Positions 26,920 to 35,953 of a DNA stretch of 64,000 bases are shown here, in pieces. Source of the stretch: Bacillota bacterium (GTDB lineage: Bacteria > Bacillota_A > Clostridia > Lachnospirales > Lachnospiraceae); the NCBI GenBank assembly GCA_023443625.1, contig JAEZTQ010000034.1:1-64000 (forward strand). Reading direction: 5' to 3'. The notes under the pieces were generated by a model. That model was not told the origin of the DNA. It searched no databases and worked only from the letters and a program-made list of their open reading frames with translations. A program made the position numbers and the translations under genes. Every line of letters begins with the position of its first letter. Positions within the stretch are counted from its first letter, which is position 1.

Positions 26920-28614
26920 TTGAAGCATTTATTCTCTTTGTACCTGATGAATACTGTTAATATCACATTTTTTATTCTCTTGCTATTATTAGTTCAACCA
27001 ATGATTCGAAAACATTTTTCTGCTGTTTGTCTATATCGTGTATGGGTGATATTGCTTATTGGCCTATTAATACCGATTCGTTTTGAGCTCATAAATCCTT
27101 TAATTCATCTTGGCATACCGCGGATGACTGTAGATGATAAAGCGGCATATGAACTTGATACACATGTTTCCTATGAAGTTAACAAAGATGCTGATAAATA
27201 TAGCCTGCCAGCTTCCCAGTTTGTTCTATCTGACAGTAACAATATATCACAAGCAAGGGCAAGTAACTCCTTAGGGCAGTACCTTTTCGGAATTATTAAT
27301 AGTTTCATTCACAATGGGCTATTATATTTGCTTTGGATTATTGGTGCAGTATTACTCCTTACAATGAACATTGTTTCGTATTATAGATACAAAAGGCAGA
27401 TCAAAGGATTTCTTCAACCGGCGAAGGAAGAGATATTGGAGGAAATCAGCATATGTATTAATGATGTGAAGCAAAAAAATAGCAGATGGAATAATCGATC
27501 CAGGATATTTCTAAGGAAAACTGCTGTTTTTGAGTGTTCAATCATTGAAAGTCCAATAACAATAGGCATCCTCAACCCGATGATAATATTACCGAAAGAA
27601 TCTTATACAAAAAAAGATTTAAACTTTTTACTGCAGCATGAGCTCGTACATATTCTACAGAAAGATTCTTTGATTAAATTGATTCGGTTAATTGTACTTT
27701 CACTTAATTGGTTTAATCCCATTTGCTATGTATTATCCAGAAATCTTGATAATTGGTGTGAAGCTGCCTGTGATGAAATTGTTCTACATAAAGCAGTAAA
27801 ATCGGATTGCCTTTATTACTGCAAGCTGATATTAAAGTGTGCATCGACACAGATAAAGCAGACGCCATCATTATTAATTAATTTTTATGGAGGAAAAAAC
27901 AATATGAAACTTAGATTCAAGTCTATATTAATACAGAATAAAAAACGTTCCGGTAAATTCCTGTTAGTACTAATTATAGGGATAGTCTCGACAACGGTGA
28001 TTGTAACTGCCGGTAATCAAAAGGCAAAAGCTACCTCAGAAAGTGATTTCTTAGAAGGAACAATCAAGGATACACTTAGTGAAGGAGATGCTATAACAGG
28101 CTCTCAAGAAATTGTCGAAGATATTAATACTGAAGCATCAGAAGGAACCAAAACACAAGATGTCAGTGATGCTGTATCAATTGATGTTGATACAGTCGAC
28201 GTCGGTGAACTGGATGTCGATATTGCAGATGCTGCAGATTCGGATTCTTTAAGGGCTTCCATTGTAGAGTTTGCTAAGCAAGCTGAGGGTACTCCCTATC
28301 TTTGGGGTGGTACTGATCTTAGCACCGGGGTTGATAGCAGTGGTTTTGTTCAAGCAATCTATAAGAACTTTGGTTATGATATCCCCAGAATTTCAAGAGA
28401 TCAGTTGAATGAAAGTAAGGCAATACATTTGGATGAATTACTGCCTGGGGATTTGGTTTTTTATAAGGGAGCAGAGGATAATAACGTTAACCATGTAGGT
28501 ATGTATATTGGCGATAATCAGGTTATCCATGCTGCTAATGCAAAAGTTGGTGTAGTTATTTGTGATATGAACTATCGCACACCTCATAGCGGTGGAAGAT
28601 ATCTGCCAGATTAA
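26920..28614 (+). CDS. BlaR1-like M56 membrane protease with C-terminal NlpC/P60 domain lacking catalytic Cys
   Basis: This 564-aa protein has TM helices near 8-28, 38-55 and 128-152. A cytosolic M56 peptidase domain carries zinc motif HELVH (240-244) and downstream EAACDE (281-286). Another TM lies near 345-365, then an acidic low-complexity linker (about 375-440) and an NlpC/P60 domain (about 445-564). BlaR1/MecR1 carry a penicillin-binding sensor at that end; here it is an NlpC/P60 fold, normally a cysteine peptidase cutting peptidoglycan peptides. The nucleophile position in GVDSSGFVQ is S473 instead of Cys, while H525 and H537 remain. The domain is therefore probably a ligand-binding sensor. 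TTG start with GGAGGAGG 6 bases upstream. Confidence 0.88.
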   Translation: MKHLFSLYLMNTVNITFFILLLLLVQPMIRKHFSAVCLYRVWVILLIGLLIPIRFELINPLIHLGIPRMTVDDKAAYELDTHVSYEVNKDADKYSLPASQFVLSDSNNISQARASNSLGQYLFGIINSFIHNGLLYLLWIIGAVLLLTMNIVSYYRYKRQIKGFLQPAKEEILEEISICINDVKQKNSRWNNRSRIFLRKTAVFECSIIESPITIGILNPMIILPKESYTKKDLNFLLQHELVHILQKDSLIKLIRLIVLSLNWFNPICYVLSRNLDNWCEAACDEIVLHKAVKSDCLYYCKLILKCASTQIKQTPSLLINFYGGKNNMKLRFKSILIQNKKRSGKFLLVLIIGIVSTTVIVTAGNQKAKATSESDFLEGTIKDTLSEGDAITGSQEIVEDINTEASEGTKTQDVSDAVSIDVDTVDVGELDVDIADAADSDSLRASIVEFAKQAEGTPYLWGGTDLSTGVDSSGFVQAIYKNFGYDIPRISRDQLNESKAIHLDELLPGDLVFYKGAEDNNVNHVGMYIGDNQVIHAANAKVGVVICDMNYRTPHSGGRYLPD

Positions 28615-28640
28615 AAAGAGTGTCCAATAAAGTTACAATA

Positions 28641-28681
28641 AAACAGCCCAGAGCAATAGAATTTAACTCTAGGCTGTTTTT
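28641..28681 (+). terminator. Terminator of the BlaI-M56 operon
   Basis: AAACAGCC and GGCTGTTTTT arms carry an inner GAG/CTC pair and end in a T run. Confidence 0.75.
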
Positions 28682-28859
28682 AGCTAGAACCAAAAGAACT
28701 TACTTTTAGAGGGATTTTGCGGATTCTTGACAGTGATTTTTAAATTTTATAAGACAATGCCAGTGAATTATTGGCATATAGTATATGAAAAAGTTTGTTC
28801 CTACAGATCTTCAGCACAGACATAAATGCAAAAACATACGCAGGAATGAGGTTATATAA

Positions 28860-28882
28860 ATTGCGCCCAGCCTGGGCGCAAT
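28860..28882 (-). terminator. Perfect hairpin terminator of the PilZ gene
   Basis: ATTGCGCCCAG, one base, then CTGGGCGCAAT: a perfect 11-bp stem. Read on the minus strand it lies just after the PilZ stop and is followed by TTTATAT. Confidence 0.75.
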
Positions 28883-28902
28883 CTAACTAGTGAAAGTCTG
28901 AA

Positions 28903-29592
28903 TTATTTGATATGTAAGATAGTATGAGAAGGAGATGAATACAATTTTGTTTTATTGCGTAGCTGTTCACCCTGCTTCTGTGCTATAAATTTACCAAGTA
29001 ATAAATTCTTCTCGATAAATTTGCAGCCATACAAAGTAGAACCCAGATTAGGTAAAGGTTCTTTTCTGACAATAGCACCTGAAATATTAATCATGATATT
29101 CTTATGTTTTAATTTTAAGCGAAAAGTTCTTTCAATATCAAAATCTTCCTTGGTAATAAAGGATACACCAGTCTCGCTAATATCCCTAATCAGTACGGAT
29201 AATGCAGCCTGCCCCTTGGCGGTATTAATATAGATAAACATCTCTTCACCGATATACATGCGAAAGGCATCTCTTCGATTATGGGGTTTGCCCATACCAG
29301 AGAGATCCATTTTATGATAGATTCCACCATCATACTTAACAAGTTTTATACTTACATTCTCCCAGATGTAAAGTTTACCGTCAGATTTGTACAAAAAATT
29401 AATTATACATTGATCTGAAAAACCCACGGTTTGTTCATTTACTTTAATGCTCTTAATCAATACAGAATTATTAATAATAAATCTGATTTCGCTCTTAAAG
29501 TTCATTGTCTTTCCATTACATTTTACTTCAACCTCAATGTCCCCATCCTTTGATATCTCATCAATAATCAAGGTCTCACCCCCAAGACTCAT
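28903..29592 (-). CDS. PilZ-domain c-di-GMP binding protein (YcgR-like)
   Basis: This 229-aa protein has an N-terminal beta-rich YcgR_2-like domain (about 5-95) and a C-terminal PilZ domain (about 104-220). The c-di-GMP motifs are RxxxR at R107-R111 and DxSxxG at D137/S139/G142. In bacilli YcgR proteins slow the flagellar motor when c-di-GMP rises, which fits the chemoreceptor and FliK-like genes in this window. No obvious ribosome site precedes the ATG, so the start is somewhat uncertain. A shorter PilZ protein is encoded at 40927. Confidence 0.88.
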   Translation of the reverse strand: MSLGGETLIIDEISKDGDIEVEVKCNGKTMNFKSEIRFIINNSVLIKSIKVNEQTVGFSDQCIINFLYKSDGKLYIWENVSIKLVKYDGGIYHKMDLSGMGKPHNRRDAFRMYIGEEMFIYINTAKGQAALSVLIRDISETGVSFITKEDFDIERTFRLKLKHKNIMINISGAIVRKEPLPNLGSTLYGCKFIEKNLLLGKFIAQKQGEQLRNKTKLYSSPSHTILHIK

Positions 29593-29698
29593 CTATATAT
29601 ATACAATATCTCATATTTTTTTACAATACAAGATAATAATAATTACATAATACGACATAATCCGACATTTGTAAATTACATAAAGCTATAATTCGGAT

Positions 29699-29738
29699 GT
29701 TTTCTGTTAGGCGTTTTCTGTTAGGCGTTTTCTGTTAG
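29699..29738 (+). repeat. Three tandem copies of a 14-bp unit
   Basis: GTTTTCTGTTAGGC is repeated almost three times in tandem, ending two bases before the -35 box of the alcohol dehydrogenase promoter. Its phasing is close to 1.3 helical turns per unit. Confidence 0.85.
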
Positions 29739-29740
29739 GA

Positions 29741-29768
29741 TTGACAGGCCTTGGATTAAAAGTATAAT
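29741..29768 (+). promoter_or_regulatory. Promoter of the iron alcohol dehydrogenase
   Basis: TTGACA at 29741-29746 and TATAAT at 29763-29768 are 16 bases apart. Both hexamers are perfect, about 45 bases before the ATG. Confidence 0.75.
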
Positions 29769-29811
29769 TAAGATAGTTCACAAAGTATTACAATAAAGGA
29801 GAATAATCGCG

Positions 29812-30942
29812 ATGAATACTAATTTATATATGCCTACTAAGGTTATCATGTCCCAGGAGTGCATTCTTAACAATACCCAGCTTTTGAATAAATATGGACG
29901 GAGGGCATTGATTGTGACCGGTCTCCATTCCTCTAAAGCAAATGGTGCTTTAGAAGATATCACAAAGGCACTGGCTTCTCTTAATATAGACTATTTTATT
30001 TTTGATAAAGTTATGGCTAATCCCACCGTTGCCTGTGTATATGAAGGTGCAGCTTTTGCAAAGGACAATAAGGTGGATTTTGTGATTGGCTTGGGAGGTG
30101 GTTCTCCTATGGATGCAGCAAAGGCTATGGCATTACTGGCAGTACAGGAGATTCCTGAAGAGGAATTGTTCTTAAACCAGTTTGGGGATGAGGCATTGCC
30201 CTTAATTATGATACCTACTACAGCAGGAACAGGGTCAGAAGTTACCTCTAATTCCATTCTGTCTAGTGATGTATTACAGACAAAAAGGAGTATATCTTCT
30301 CCAAGCCTTTATCCTAAGCTGGCATTATTAGATGCAAAGTATATGAAGCAGCTGCCTATGTCCATTACTATTAATACAGCATTAGATGCGCTCTCTCATG
30401 CGATTGAAGGGATGATATCCCTACGATCAACAGTTTTTAGTGATTTTGTTGCAGTTGAGAGTATAAAGAAAATAGCAGCCTGTTTAAAATATCTCTCTTT
30501 GGGAAAGGAGCAGGATATTACAAACTTAACTGTGGATATCAGAGAAAAATTATTATATGGTTCCATGCTGGCAGGTATTGTTATTTCCCATACCGGCACT
30601 ACGGCGGTTCATGCTATGGGCTACTCTTTAACCTATTTTAAAAACATTGATCATGGAAGAGCAAATGCCCTTTTGCTTCCTAGCTTTTTAAGATTTATAG
30701 CAAAAAGTAATGGGGAGTTAGTGTCTAAGGTTTTAGAGCCCATGGGTATGAGAACAATTGATGAATTTGAAGCTTTATTTCTTGGCTTGATCGGAGAAGA
30801 GGAGAAGATTACAGCAAAAGACTTAGAACTTTTTACAGAGATTTCATCAAAAGCAAAAAGTATTCCTAATTCAAAAGTAGTGCCTTTAAAAGAGGATATC
30901 TACAACTTATATGCAAGAAGTCTTCAAATCTTAGATAGTTAA
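29812..30942 (+). CDS. Iron-containing alcohol dehydrogenase
   Basis: This 376-aa cytosolic NAD(P)-dependent oxidoreductase belongs to the Fe-ADH family. It has the nucleotide-binding GLGGGSPMDAAK segment, the TTAGTGSEVT block and metal-ligand histidines in ALSHAIEG, HAMGY and DHGRANALLLP. The length is typical for a single-domain enzyme. The substrate (alcohol, aldehyde or diol) cannot be specified. AAAGGAGAA precedes the ATG and a near-consensus promoter precedes it. Its last codons (LDS) read ATCTTAGATAGTTAA, which resembles the tandem repeat that follows. Confidence 0.93.
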   Translation: MNTNLYMPTKVIMSQECILNNTQLLNKYGRRALIVTGLHSSKANGALEDITKALASLNIDYFIFDKVMANPTVACVYEGAAFAKDNKVDFVIGLGGGSPMDAAKAMALLAVQEIPEEELFLNQFGDEALPLIMIPTTAGTGSEVTSNSILSSDVLQTKRSISSPSLYPKLALLDAKYMKQLPMSITINTALDALSHAIEGMISLRSTVFSDFVAVESIKKIAACLKYLSLGKEQDITNLTVDIREKLLYGSMLAGIVISHTGTTAVHAMGYSLTYFKNIDHGRANALLLPSFLRFIAKSNGELVSKVLEPMGMRTIDEFEALFLGLIGEEEKITAKDLELFTEISSKAKSIPNSKVVPLKEDIYNLYARSLQILDS

Positions 30943-31165
30943 GCATTGATATTAGGTAGTAGTAAAGCATTGATTTTAGATAATAGTTAGTACTGATATT
31001 AGATAATAGCTAAGCATTGATTTAGATAAGAGTTAGCACTGATTTTAGATAGTAGTAAAGCATTGATTTAGATAATAGTTAGCACTGATTTTAGATAGTA
31101 GTAAAGCATTGATTTAGATAATAGAGAGTACTGATATCAGATAGTAGCTAAGCATTGATATTAGT
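30927..31165 (+). repeat. Array of about ten 23-bp tandem repeats
   Basis: The unit is close to TAAGCATTGATTTTAGATAG plus TAG. About ten degenerate copies follow one another from the 3' end of the alcohol dehydrogenase gene. Units alternate between an AAGCATTGAT form and a TTAG(C/T)ACTGAT form, giving a 46-bp higher-order period. Each unit contains stop codons, so it is not coding. It fills the gap before the glnA promoter. Confidence 0.9.
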
Positions 31166-31188
31166 TAGTTAAAGCAATGATTTTTTTA

Positions 31189-31217
31189 TTGACAAAATGA
31201 AAGCCCGCTGTTATTAT
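31189..31217 (+). promoter_or_regulatory. Promoter of glnA
   Basis: TTGACA at 31189-31194 and TATTAT at 31212-31217 are 17 bases apart. The transcript should begin near 31224, leaving a leader of about 120 bases. Confidence 0.6.
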
Positions 31218-31229
31218 CATAAATAACGT

Positions 31230-31270
31230 GGGCAAAGAGGTTCCGAAATAGGGGCACTTTGTCCATTTTT
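31230..31270 (+). promoter_or_regulatory. Terminator-like hairpin in the glnA leader
   Basis: GGGCAAAG (31230-31237) pairs with CTTTGTCC (31257-31264), then ATTTTT follows. Inside it a second 5-bp stem closes a six-base loop (GAAATA). It lies between promoter and gene, so read-through must be controlled. An ANTAR-domain protein, a known class of RNA antiterminator that recognises hairpins with six-base loops, is encoded right after glnA. The loop does not match the classical A-NN-G-NN pattern. Confidence 0.5.
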
Positions 31271-31344
31271 GGTATCAGTAAATATGGTAACTATTAATGG
31301 ATAGCGTATGAAGCGCATATAATTGAGTGTGAGGAGTGAGGAAA

Positions 31345-32676
31345 ATGAAGCATTATTCAAAGCAGGATATCCTCAAATTAGTTAGTGAGGATGATGTAGA
31401 ATTTATACGTCTTCAGTTTACCGATATGTTTGGCAACCTGAAAAATGTGGCTATTACAACAGGACAACTAGAAAAGGCACTAAATAATGAGTGTATGTTC
31501 GATGGATCCTCAATCGATGGATTTGTAAGAATTGAAGAATCAGATATGTTTCTTTATCCGGATTTAGATACCTATACGACATTTCCCTGGAGACCTCAAC
31601 AGGGGAAAGTGGCACGATTTATTTGTGATGTACACACAATCCAGGGCAAACCCTTTGTGGGGGACCCGAGATATGTTCTAAAGAGAGTTATTAAAGAAGC
31701 TGCTGATATGGGATATAGTTTTGATGTAGGACCTGAACTTGAATTCTTCTTATTTAATATAGAGGAAAGTGGACAGCCGACTACCCAGACCCATGAAAGA
31801 GCAGGATACTTTGATTTGGGACCTCTTGATTTTGGAGAGAATGCAAGGCGTGATATGGTTCTCACCTTGGAGGATATGGGAGTTAAGGTTGAGGCTTCAC
31901 ACCATGAGGTGGCGCCTGCACAACATGAGATTGATATCAAATACAGTGATGTTTTAAAGTCGGCTGATAATATAATGACCTTCAAGCTGGTAGTACGTAC
32001 GATTGCCAAGCGCCATGGACTTCATGCTACTTTCATGCCGAAGCCTCTTTACGGTGTGGATGGCTCTGGTATGCATGTTAATATGTCCCTAAAGAAGGAT
32101 GGAGTGAATATTTTTGATGACCCCAAGGGAAAGTTAGGTTTAAGTAAAGAAGCCTATCACTTTATGGCAGGTATCATGAAGCATATTGAGAGCATGACGG
32201 CCATCACAAATCCCTTAGTTAATTCCTATAAGAGACTGGTTCCTAATTATGAAGCCCCCGTTTATATCGCTTGGTCTGCCTCCAATCGAAGTCCTTTAAT
32301 TCGAATCCCCGCTGGAAGAGGAAGCTCTGCAAGGATTGAGTTGAGATGTCCTGATTCAGCGGCAAATCCCTATCTGACCTTGGCTCTCTGCCTTGCTGCT
32401 GGCTTGGACGGAATTAAGAAGGAGTTAATGCCACCAGAGAGTATTGATAAGAATGTATTTACCTTAACAGAAGAGGAAAGAATAACCTTAGGAGTAAAAA
32501 GACTCCCAGCGAACCTAAGCGAGGCTATAAAATTATTTGAAAAAAGTAAATTTATCCAGAGTGTGTTGGGAGAACATTTGAGTAAGAAGTATATTGAAGC
32601 CAAAAAATTAGAATGGGAGGAGTATCGTACCCAGGTTACAAAATGGGAACTTGATCAATACCTACATCGATATTAA
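31345..32676 (+). CDS. glnA: Glutamine synthetase type I
   Basis: This 443-aa enzyme converts glutamate, ammonium and ATP to glutamine. The N-terminal beta-grasp segment ([15 protein letters not shown]) and catalytic domain carry [10 protein letters not shown], the metal site [41 protein letters not shown] and [18 protein letters not shown]. Short GSI-alpha length, as in Firmicutes. ATG 31345 is preferred with GAGGAG 8 bases upstream; a GTG at 31336 is also in frame. It pairs with the ANTAR gene 54 bp downstream and works with GltBD encoded at 44.4 kb. Confidence 0.96.
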   Translation: MKHYSKQDILKLVSEDDVEFIRLQFTDMFGNLKNVAITTGQLEKALNNECMFDGSSIDGFVRIEESDMFLYPDLDTYTTFPWRPQQGKVARFICDVHTIQGKPFVGDPRYVLKRVIKEAADMGYSFDVGPELEFFLFNIEESGQPTTQTHERAGYFDLGPLDFGENARRDMVLTLEDMGVKVEASHHEVAPAQHEIDIKYSDVLKSADNIMTFKLVVRTIAKRHGLHATFMPKPLYGVDGSGMHVNMSLKKDGVNIFDDPKGKLGLSKEAYHFMAGIMKHIESMTAITNPLVNSYKRLVPNYEAPVYIAWSASNRSPLIRIPAGRGSSARIELRCPDSAANPYLTLALCLAAGLDGIKKELMPPESIDKNVFTLTEEERITLGVKRLPANLSEAIKLFEKSKFIQSVLGEHLSKKYIEAKKLEWEEYRTQVTKWELDQYLHRY

Positions 32677-32730
32677 TCTGTAGCATCTCAAATATGTTTC
32701 ATATTATAAAAGAAACGGAGGTGGACAGAT

Positions 32731-33279
32731 GTGTTTAGTATTATAGTTGGTTTTCCAAGGATCGATGATGCAAACCATATTCGAAATTTACTAACTAGAA
32801 ACGGCTTTCATTGTAGCGAAGCATGTACCTTAGGATCACAGATTGTTTCTGCTGCAAATAATCTGGATGAAGGGATCGTAATATGCGGCTTCCGATTTTC
32901 AGATATGCATTATAGTGAATTAAACAACTATTTACCAAAAGGCTATGAGATGCTTTTGGTTGCTTCCCCTGAAAAACTGGAATATTGTCAGGATAATAAT
33001 ATCGTCTGTTTGCCCATGCCGATTAAGACCCATGACTTGCTAAATACCCTTCAGCTCATGTCCTACCAATATTTCCAAAAGAAAAAGAAGGATAAAGTTC
33101 GTTTCAAAGAAAGAACTGAAGAAGAAAAGGCAATTATCAGAAAGGCAAAATTAGTGTTGATGGATCGAAATAATATGTCGGAGGAAGAAGCACATCGATA
33201 TCTGCAAAAGACCAGTATGGACAGTGGTACTAATCTGGTTGAAATGTCCGAGATGGTGCTTAAAATGTTTTATCTCTAA
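32731..33279 (+). CDS. ANTAR-domain regulator with degenerate receiver
   Basis: This 182-aa protein has an N-terminal receiver-like domain (about 1-115) and a C-terminal ANTAR domain (about 125-180: EEEKAIIRKAKLVLM, MSEEEAHRYLQKTSM). The usual phosphoacceptor region reads VICGFRFSDMH without the expected Asp, so phosphorylation is unlikely. ANTAR proteins bind paired hairpins in leader RNAs and prevent termination. Its place right behind glnA, whose leader has a terminator-like hairpin, suggests autoregulation of nitrogen assimilation. GTG start with CGGAGGTGG upstream. Confidence 0.88.
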   Translation: MFSIIVGFPRIDDANHIRNLLTRNGFHCSEACTLGSQIVSAANNLDEGIVICGFRFSDMHYSELNNYLPKGYEMLLVASPEKLEYCQDNNIVCLPMPIKTHDLLNTLQLMSYQYFQKKKKDKVRFKERTEEEKAIIRKAKLVLMDRNNMSEEEAHRYLQKTSMDSGTNLVEMSEMVLKMFYL

Positions 33280-33619
33280 CACCAGATTTATCAGTGGTTA
33301 AATTCGTAGGATTATAATAGATGTAGGGTGGGAGTTAAAGGTTATAACTTCTACCCTATCCTTTTCTTTTTAAAAGCTATAAACTAAAATTTATTAATTG
33401 GGAGAGTAGCACTATTTACGAGATTATTAACATTATAGTTATATTTATTTATTATAATGTTGTGTATAGTAGTACTAGATTAGATGAAATAAAGTAAAAA
33501 GGTCTTTACCCTTTGGTTCCTTTTTGTTATAATGGCATAAATCTTTATTTGGTGCCGTTGTTTTGTAAATTAGTGACTCTTTGTAGATAACTAGGGTTTG
33601 TAGAAAGGTGGTACCTCTT
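33280..33619 (+). other. Gene-free stretch between the ANTAR gene and dapF
   Basis: It contains a terminator at 33322-33368 and a promoter-like pair TTTACC (33505-33510) and TATAAT (33528-33533), 17 bases apart, about 85 bases before dapF. Nothing else is seen. Confidence 0.5.
33322..33368 (+). terminator. Terminator of glnA-ANTAR
   Basis: GTAGGGTGGGAGTTA and TAACTTCTACCCTATC arms (with G-T pairs) are followed by CTTTTCTTTTT. Confidence 0.7.
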
Positions 33620-34453
33620 ATGAAATTTGTAAAAATGCATGGTTGTGGTAATGATTATGTCTATGTGGATTGTACCAGAGATAATATTGAAAATATTCCA
33701 GAGCTAGCAATTAAGGTTAGTGACAGACATTTTGGAATTGGCTCTGATGGATTAATCTTAATTAAGACTTCCCCTGTGGCAGATTTTTATATGGATATGT
33801 ATAACAATGATGGTTCCAGAGGTAAGATGTGTGGTAATGGAATTCGTTGTGTTGCTAAATATGTTTATGATAATGGACTTACAGATAAAAAGAATATAAG
33901 AATTGAAACCCTTAGCGGTGTAAAAGAATTGGATTTGACCGTTGAAGAAGGTAAGGTAAGTCTTGTAACAGTGGATATGGGAAGTCCAATAACAAAGCCC
34001 TCCCTTATCCCAGTTCTTTCGGAGAAAGAAATCCTTTTGAAGGAGCCTATTAGAGTTGGAGAGGAGACTTATGAAATTAGCTGTGTCTCCATGGGTAATC
34101 CTCATGCAGTAGTTTTTGTTGAGGATACGGATAAGCTTCCATTAGAGACCTTAGGACCAAAGTTTGAATTTCATGAGATTTTTCCCGATAGAGTTAATAC
34201 GGAGTTTGTAAGTGTAATTGACCGCCAGCATATTAAGATGCGTGTATGGGAACGAGGTTCTGGAGAGACCTTGGCTTGTGGAACAGGAGCCTGTGCCAGT
34301 GTAGTTGCCTGTATATTGAATGGCTTAACGGATCATGAAGTTAAAGTATCCTTGTTAGGAGGAGAACTTATAATCCGATATGACGAGGAGCATAATACTG
34401 TTTATATGACAGGACCAGCAGTGGAGGTCTTTAGGGGGGAAATCGAGCTATAA
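33620..34453 (+). CDS. dapF: Diaminopimelate epimerase
   Basis: This 277-aa cofactor-independent racemase converts LL- to meso-diaminopimelate for lysine and peptidoglycan. The two catalytic cysteines are C71 in MCGNGIRC and C220 in ACGTGACA. N-terminal MKFVKMHGCGNDYVYVD and FGIGSDGLI are family hallmarks. The start is the ATG at 33620, with AAAGGTGG 10 bases upstream; GTG 33608 would overlap that site. It is followed 149 bp later by dapL, so the aminotransferase route to meso-DAP is complete in two adjacent genes. Confidence 0.96.
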   Translation: MKFVKMHGCGNDYVYVDCTRDNIENIPELAIKVSDRHFGIGSDGLILIKTSPVADFYMDMYNNDGSRGKMCGNGIRCVAKYVYDNGLTDKKNIRIETLSGVKELDLTVEEGKVSLVTVDMGSPITKPSLIPVLSEKEILLKEPIRVGEETYEISCVSMGNPHAVVFVEDTDKLPLETLGPKFEFHEIFPDRVNTEFVSVIDRQHIKMRVWERGSGETLACGTGACASVVACILNGLTDHEVKVSLLGGELIIRYDEEHNTVYMTGPAVEVFRGEIEL

Positions 34454-34602
34454 TGAATTTAAGATATAAGCTTGTTTTCTTCTAAGTAAATCATTATGAA
34501 TTCAATAGAATTAAAATAAATATAAAGAAATTGTAGGATTATTAGGAGGATACTTTTTAAAGAGGACACTTAATCTACGATTTATGGAAAGGCATGGTCT
34601 AT

Positions 34603-35820
34603 ATGTTTAAAATTAATGAAAATTATTTGAAATTACCAGGGAGCTATCTCTTCTCCACCATAGGTAAGAAGGTGAGAGAATTTACAGAGGCTAATCCAGA
34701 CAAGAAGATTATTCGTCTGGGTATAGGAGACGTTACTCTTCCCTTAGCATCTGAAGTAATTAAATCCTTGCACTCTGCAGTGGATGAGATGGCAGCAAAG
34801 GAAACCTTTAAGGGTTATGCACCAGATTTGGGTTATGAATTCTTACGCAGCGCCATTGCAGAACATGATTTTAAATCCAGAGGTGTTACTATAGCAATTG
34901 ACGAGATTTTTGTTAGTGATGGTGCAAAGAGTGATTCTGCAAACATTCAAGAGATTTTTGATGTGAATAATAAGATTGCAGTATGTGATCCTGTTTACCC
35001 GGTATATGTAGATTCCAATGTTATGGCAGGCAGAACAGGAGAGTACCTTGCAGATACAGGTAAGTGGACTAATGTAATTTATATGCCTTGTATCAAGGAG
35101 AATAATTTTGCTCCTGAGCTACCTAAGGAAAATCCTGATCTTATCTATTTATGCTTCCCTAACAACCCCACTGGTTCAACAATCACCAAGGGTGAATTAC
35201 AGAAATGGGTTGATTATGCCAATAAGGTTGGAGCGGTTATCATATATGATGCTGCTTATGAGGCATATATTTCTGAAGAGGATGTACCACATACGATCTA
35301 TGAATGTGAGGGTGCAAAAACCTGTGCCATAGAAATTCGTAGTTATTCCAAGAATGCAGGTTTTACGGGAACAAGACTAGGCTTTACTGTGGTTCCTAAG
35401 GATTTAAAATGTGGTGATGTATCCTTAAATAGCTTATGGGCAAGACGTCATGGAACGAAATTTAACGGAGCTCCTTATATTATGCAGGCTGCCGGTGCTG
35501 CTATCTATACAACTGAAGGCAAGAAGCAGACCATGGAGCAGATTAGTTATTATATGAATAACGCAAAGGTAATTCGTGAAGGTCTGAAATCTGCTGGTTA
35601 CAATGTATCAGGTGGTGTTAATGCCCCTTATATCTGGCTTGAAACTCCAAAGGGGATGTCCTCCTGGGATTTCTTTGACTATCTTCTGAGTAAAGCTCAT
35701 GTTGTTGGAACACCGGGTTCGGGCTTTGGACCTAGCGGAGAAGGTTACTTTAGACTCACTGCCTTTGGTACTTATGAGAATACATTGGAAGCAATTGAAA
35801 GAATAAATAGGTTGTCATAA
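34603..35820 (+). CDS. dapL: LL-diaminopimelate aminotransferase
   Basis: This 405-aa PLP enzyme converts tetrahydrodipicolinate directly to LL-diaminopimelate using glutamate as amino donor. MFKINENYLKLPGSYLFSTI is the characteristic start. PLP-binding residues appear in CFPNNPTGS, YDAAYEAYIS and SYSKNAGFTGTRLGF, with the Schiff-base lysine at K250. GGAAAGG lies 10 bases before ATG 34603; an ATG at 34594 is too close to it. It forms a functional pair with DapF and draws on glutamate from the GltBD/GlnA system. Confidence 0.96.
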   Translation: MFKINENYLKLPGSYLFSTIGKKVREFTEANPDKKIIRLGIGDVTLPLASEVIKSLHSAVDEMAAKETFKGYAPDLGYEFLRSAIAEHDFKSRGVTIAIDEIFVSDGAKSDSANIQEIFDVNNKIAVCDPVYPVYVDSNVMAGRTGEYLADTGKWTNVIYMPCIKENNFAPELPKENPDLIYLCFPNNPTGSTITKGELQKWVDYANKVGAVIIYDAAYEAYISEEDVPHTIYECEGAKTCAIEIRSYSKNAGFTGTRLGFTVVPKDLKCGDVSLNSLWARRHGTKFNGAPYIMQAAGAAIYTTEGKKQTMEQISYYMNNAKVIREGLKSAGYNVSGGVNAPYIWLETPKGMSSWDFFDYLLSKAHVVGTPGSGFGPSGEGYFRLTAFGTYENTLEAIERINRLS

Positions 35821-35856
35821 GATAAGAGTTTGTATTATAATAATAAATAGAGTTTG

Positions 35857-35899
35857 AAAAAGCTGTTGCAGGTATCAAATACTTTGTTTCAGCTTTTTT
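35857..35899 (+). terminator. Terminator of dapL
   Basis: AAAAAGCTG and CAGCTTTTTT arms, ending in TTC. Confidence 0.7.
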
Positions 35900-35953
35900 C
35901 ATCGAAATAAAAAGGAATTCGCAGGCTGTGCTAGGGTAGAATGGGGTATTATT

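Noticed and set aside
30927..31165. Possible CRISPR array
   Set aside because: Units are contiguous 23-bp tandem repeats without spacers and degenerate; no cas genes are nearby.
31596..32009. 137-aa minus-strand ORF inside glnA
   Set aside because: Antisense to the glutamine synthetase catalytic core; no start signals.
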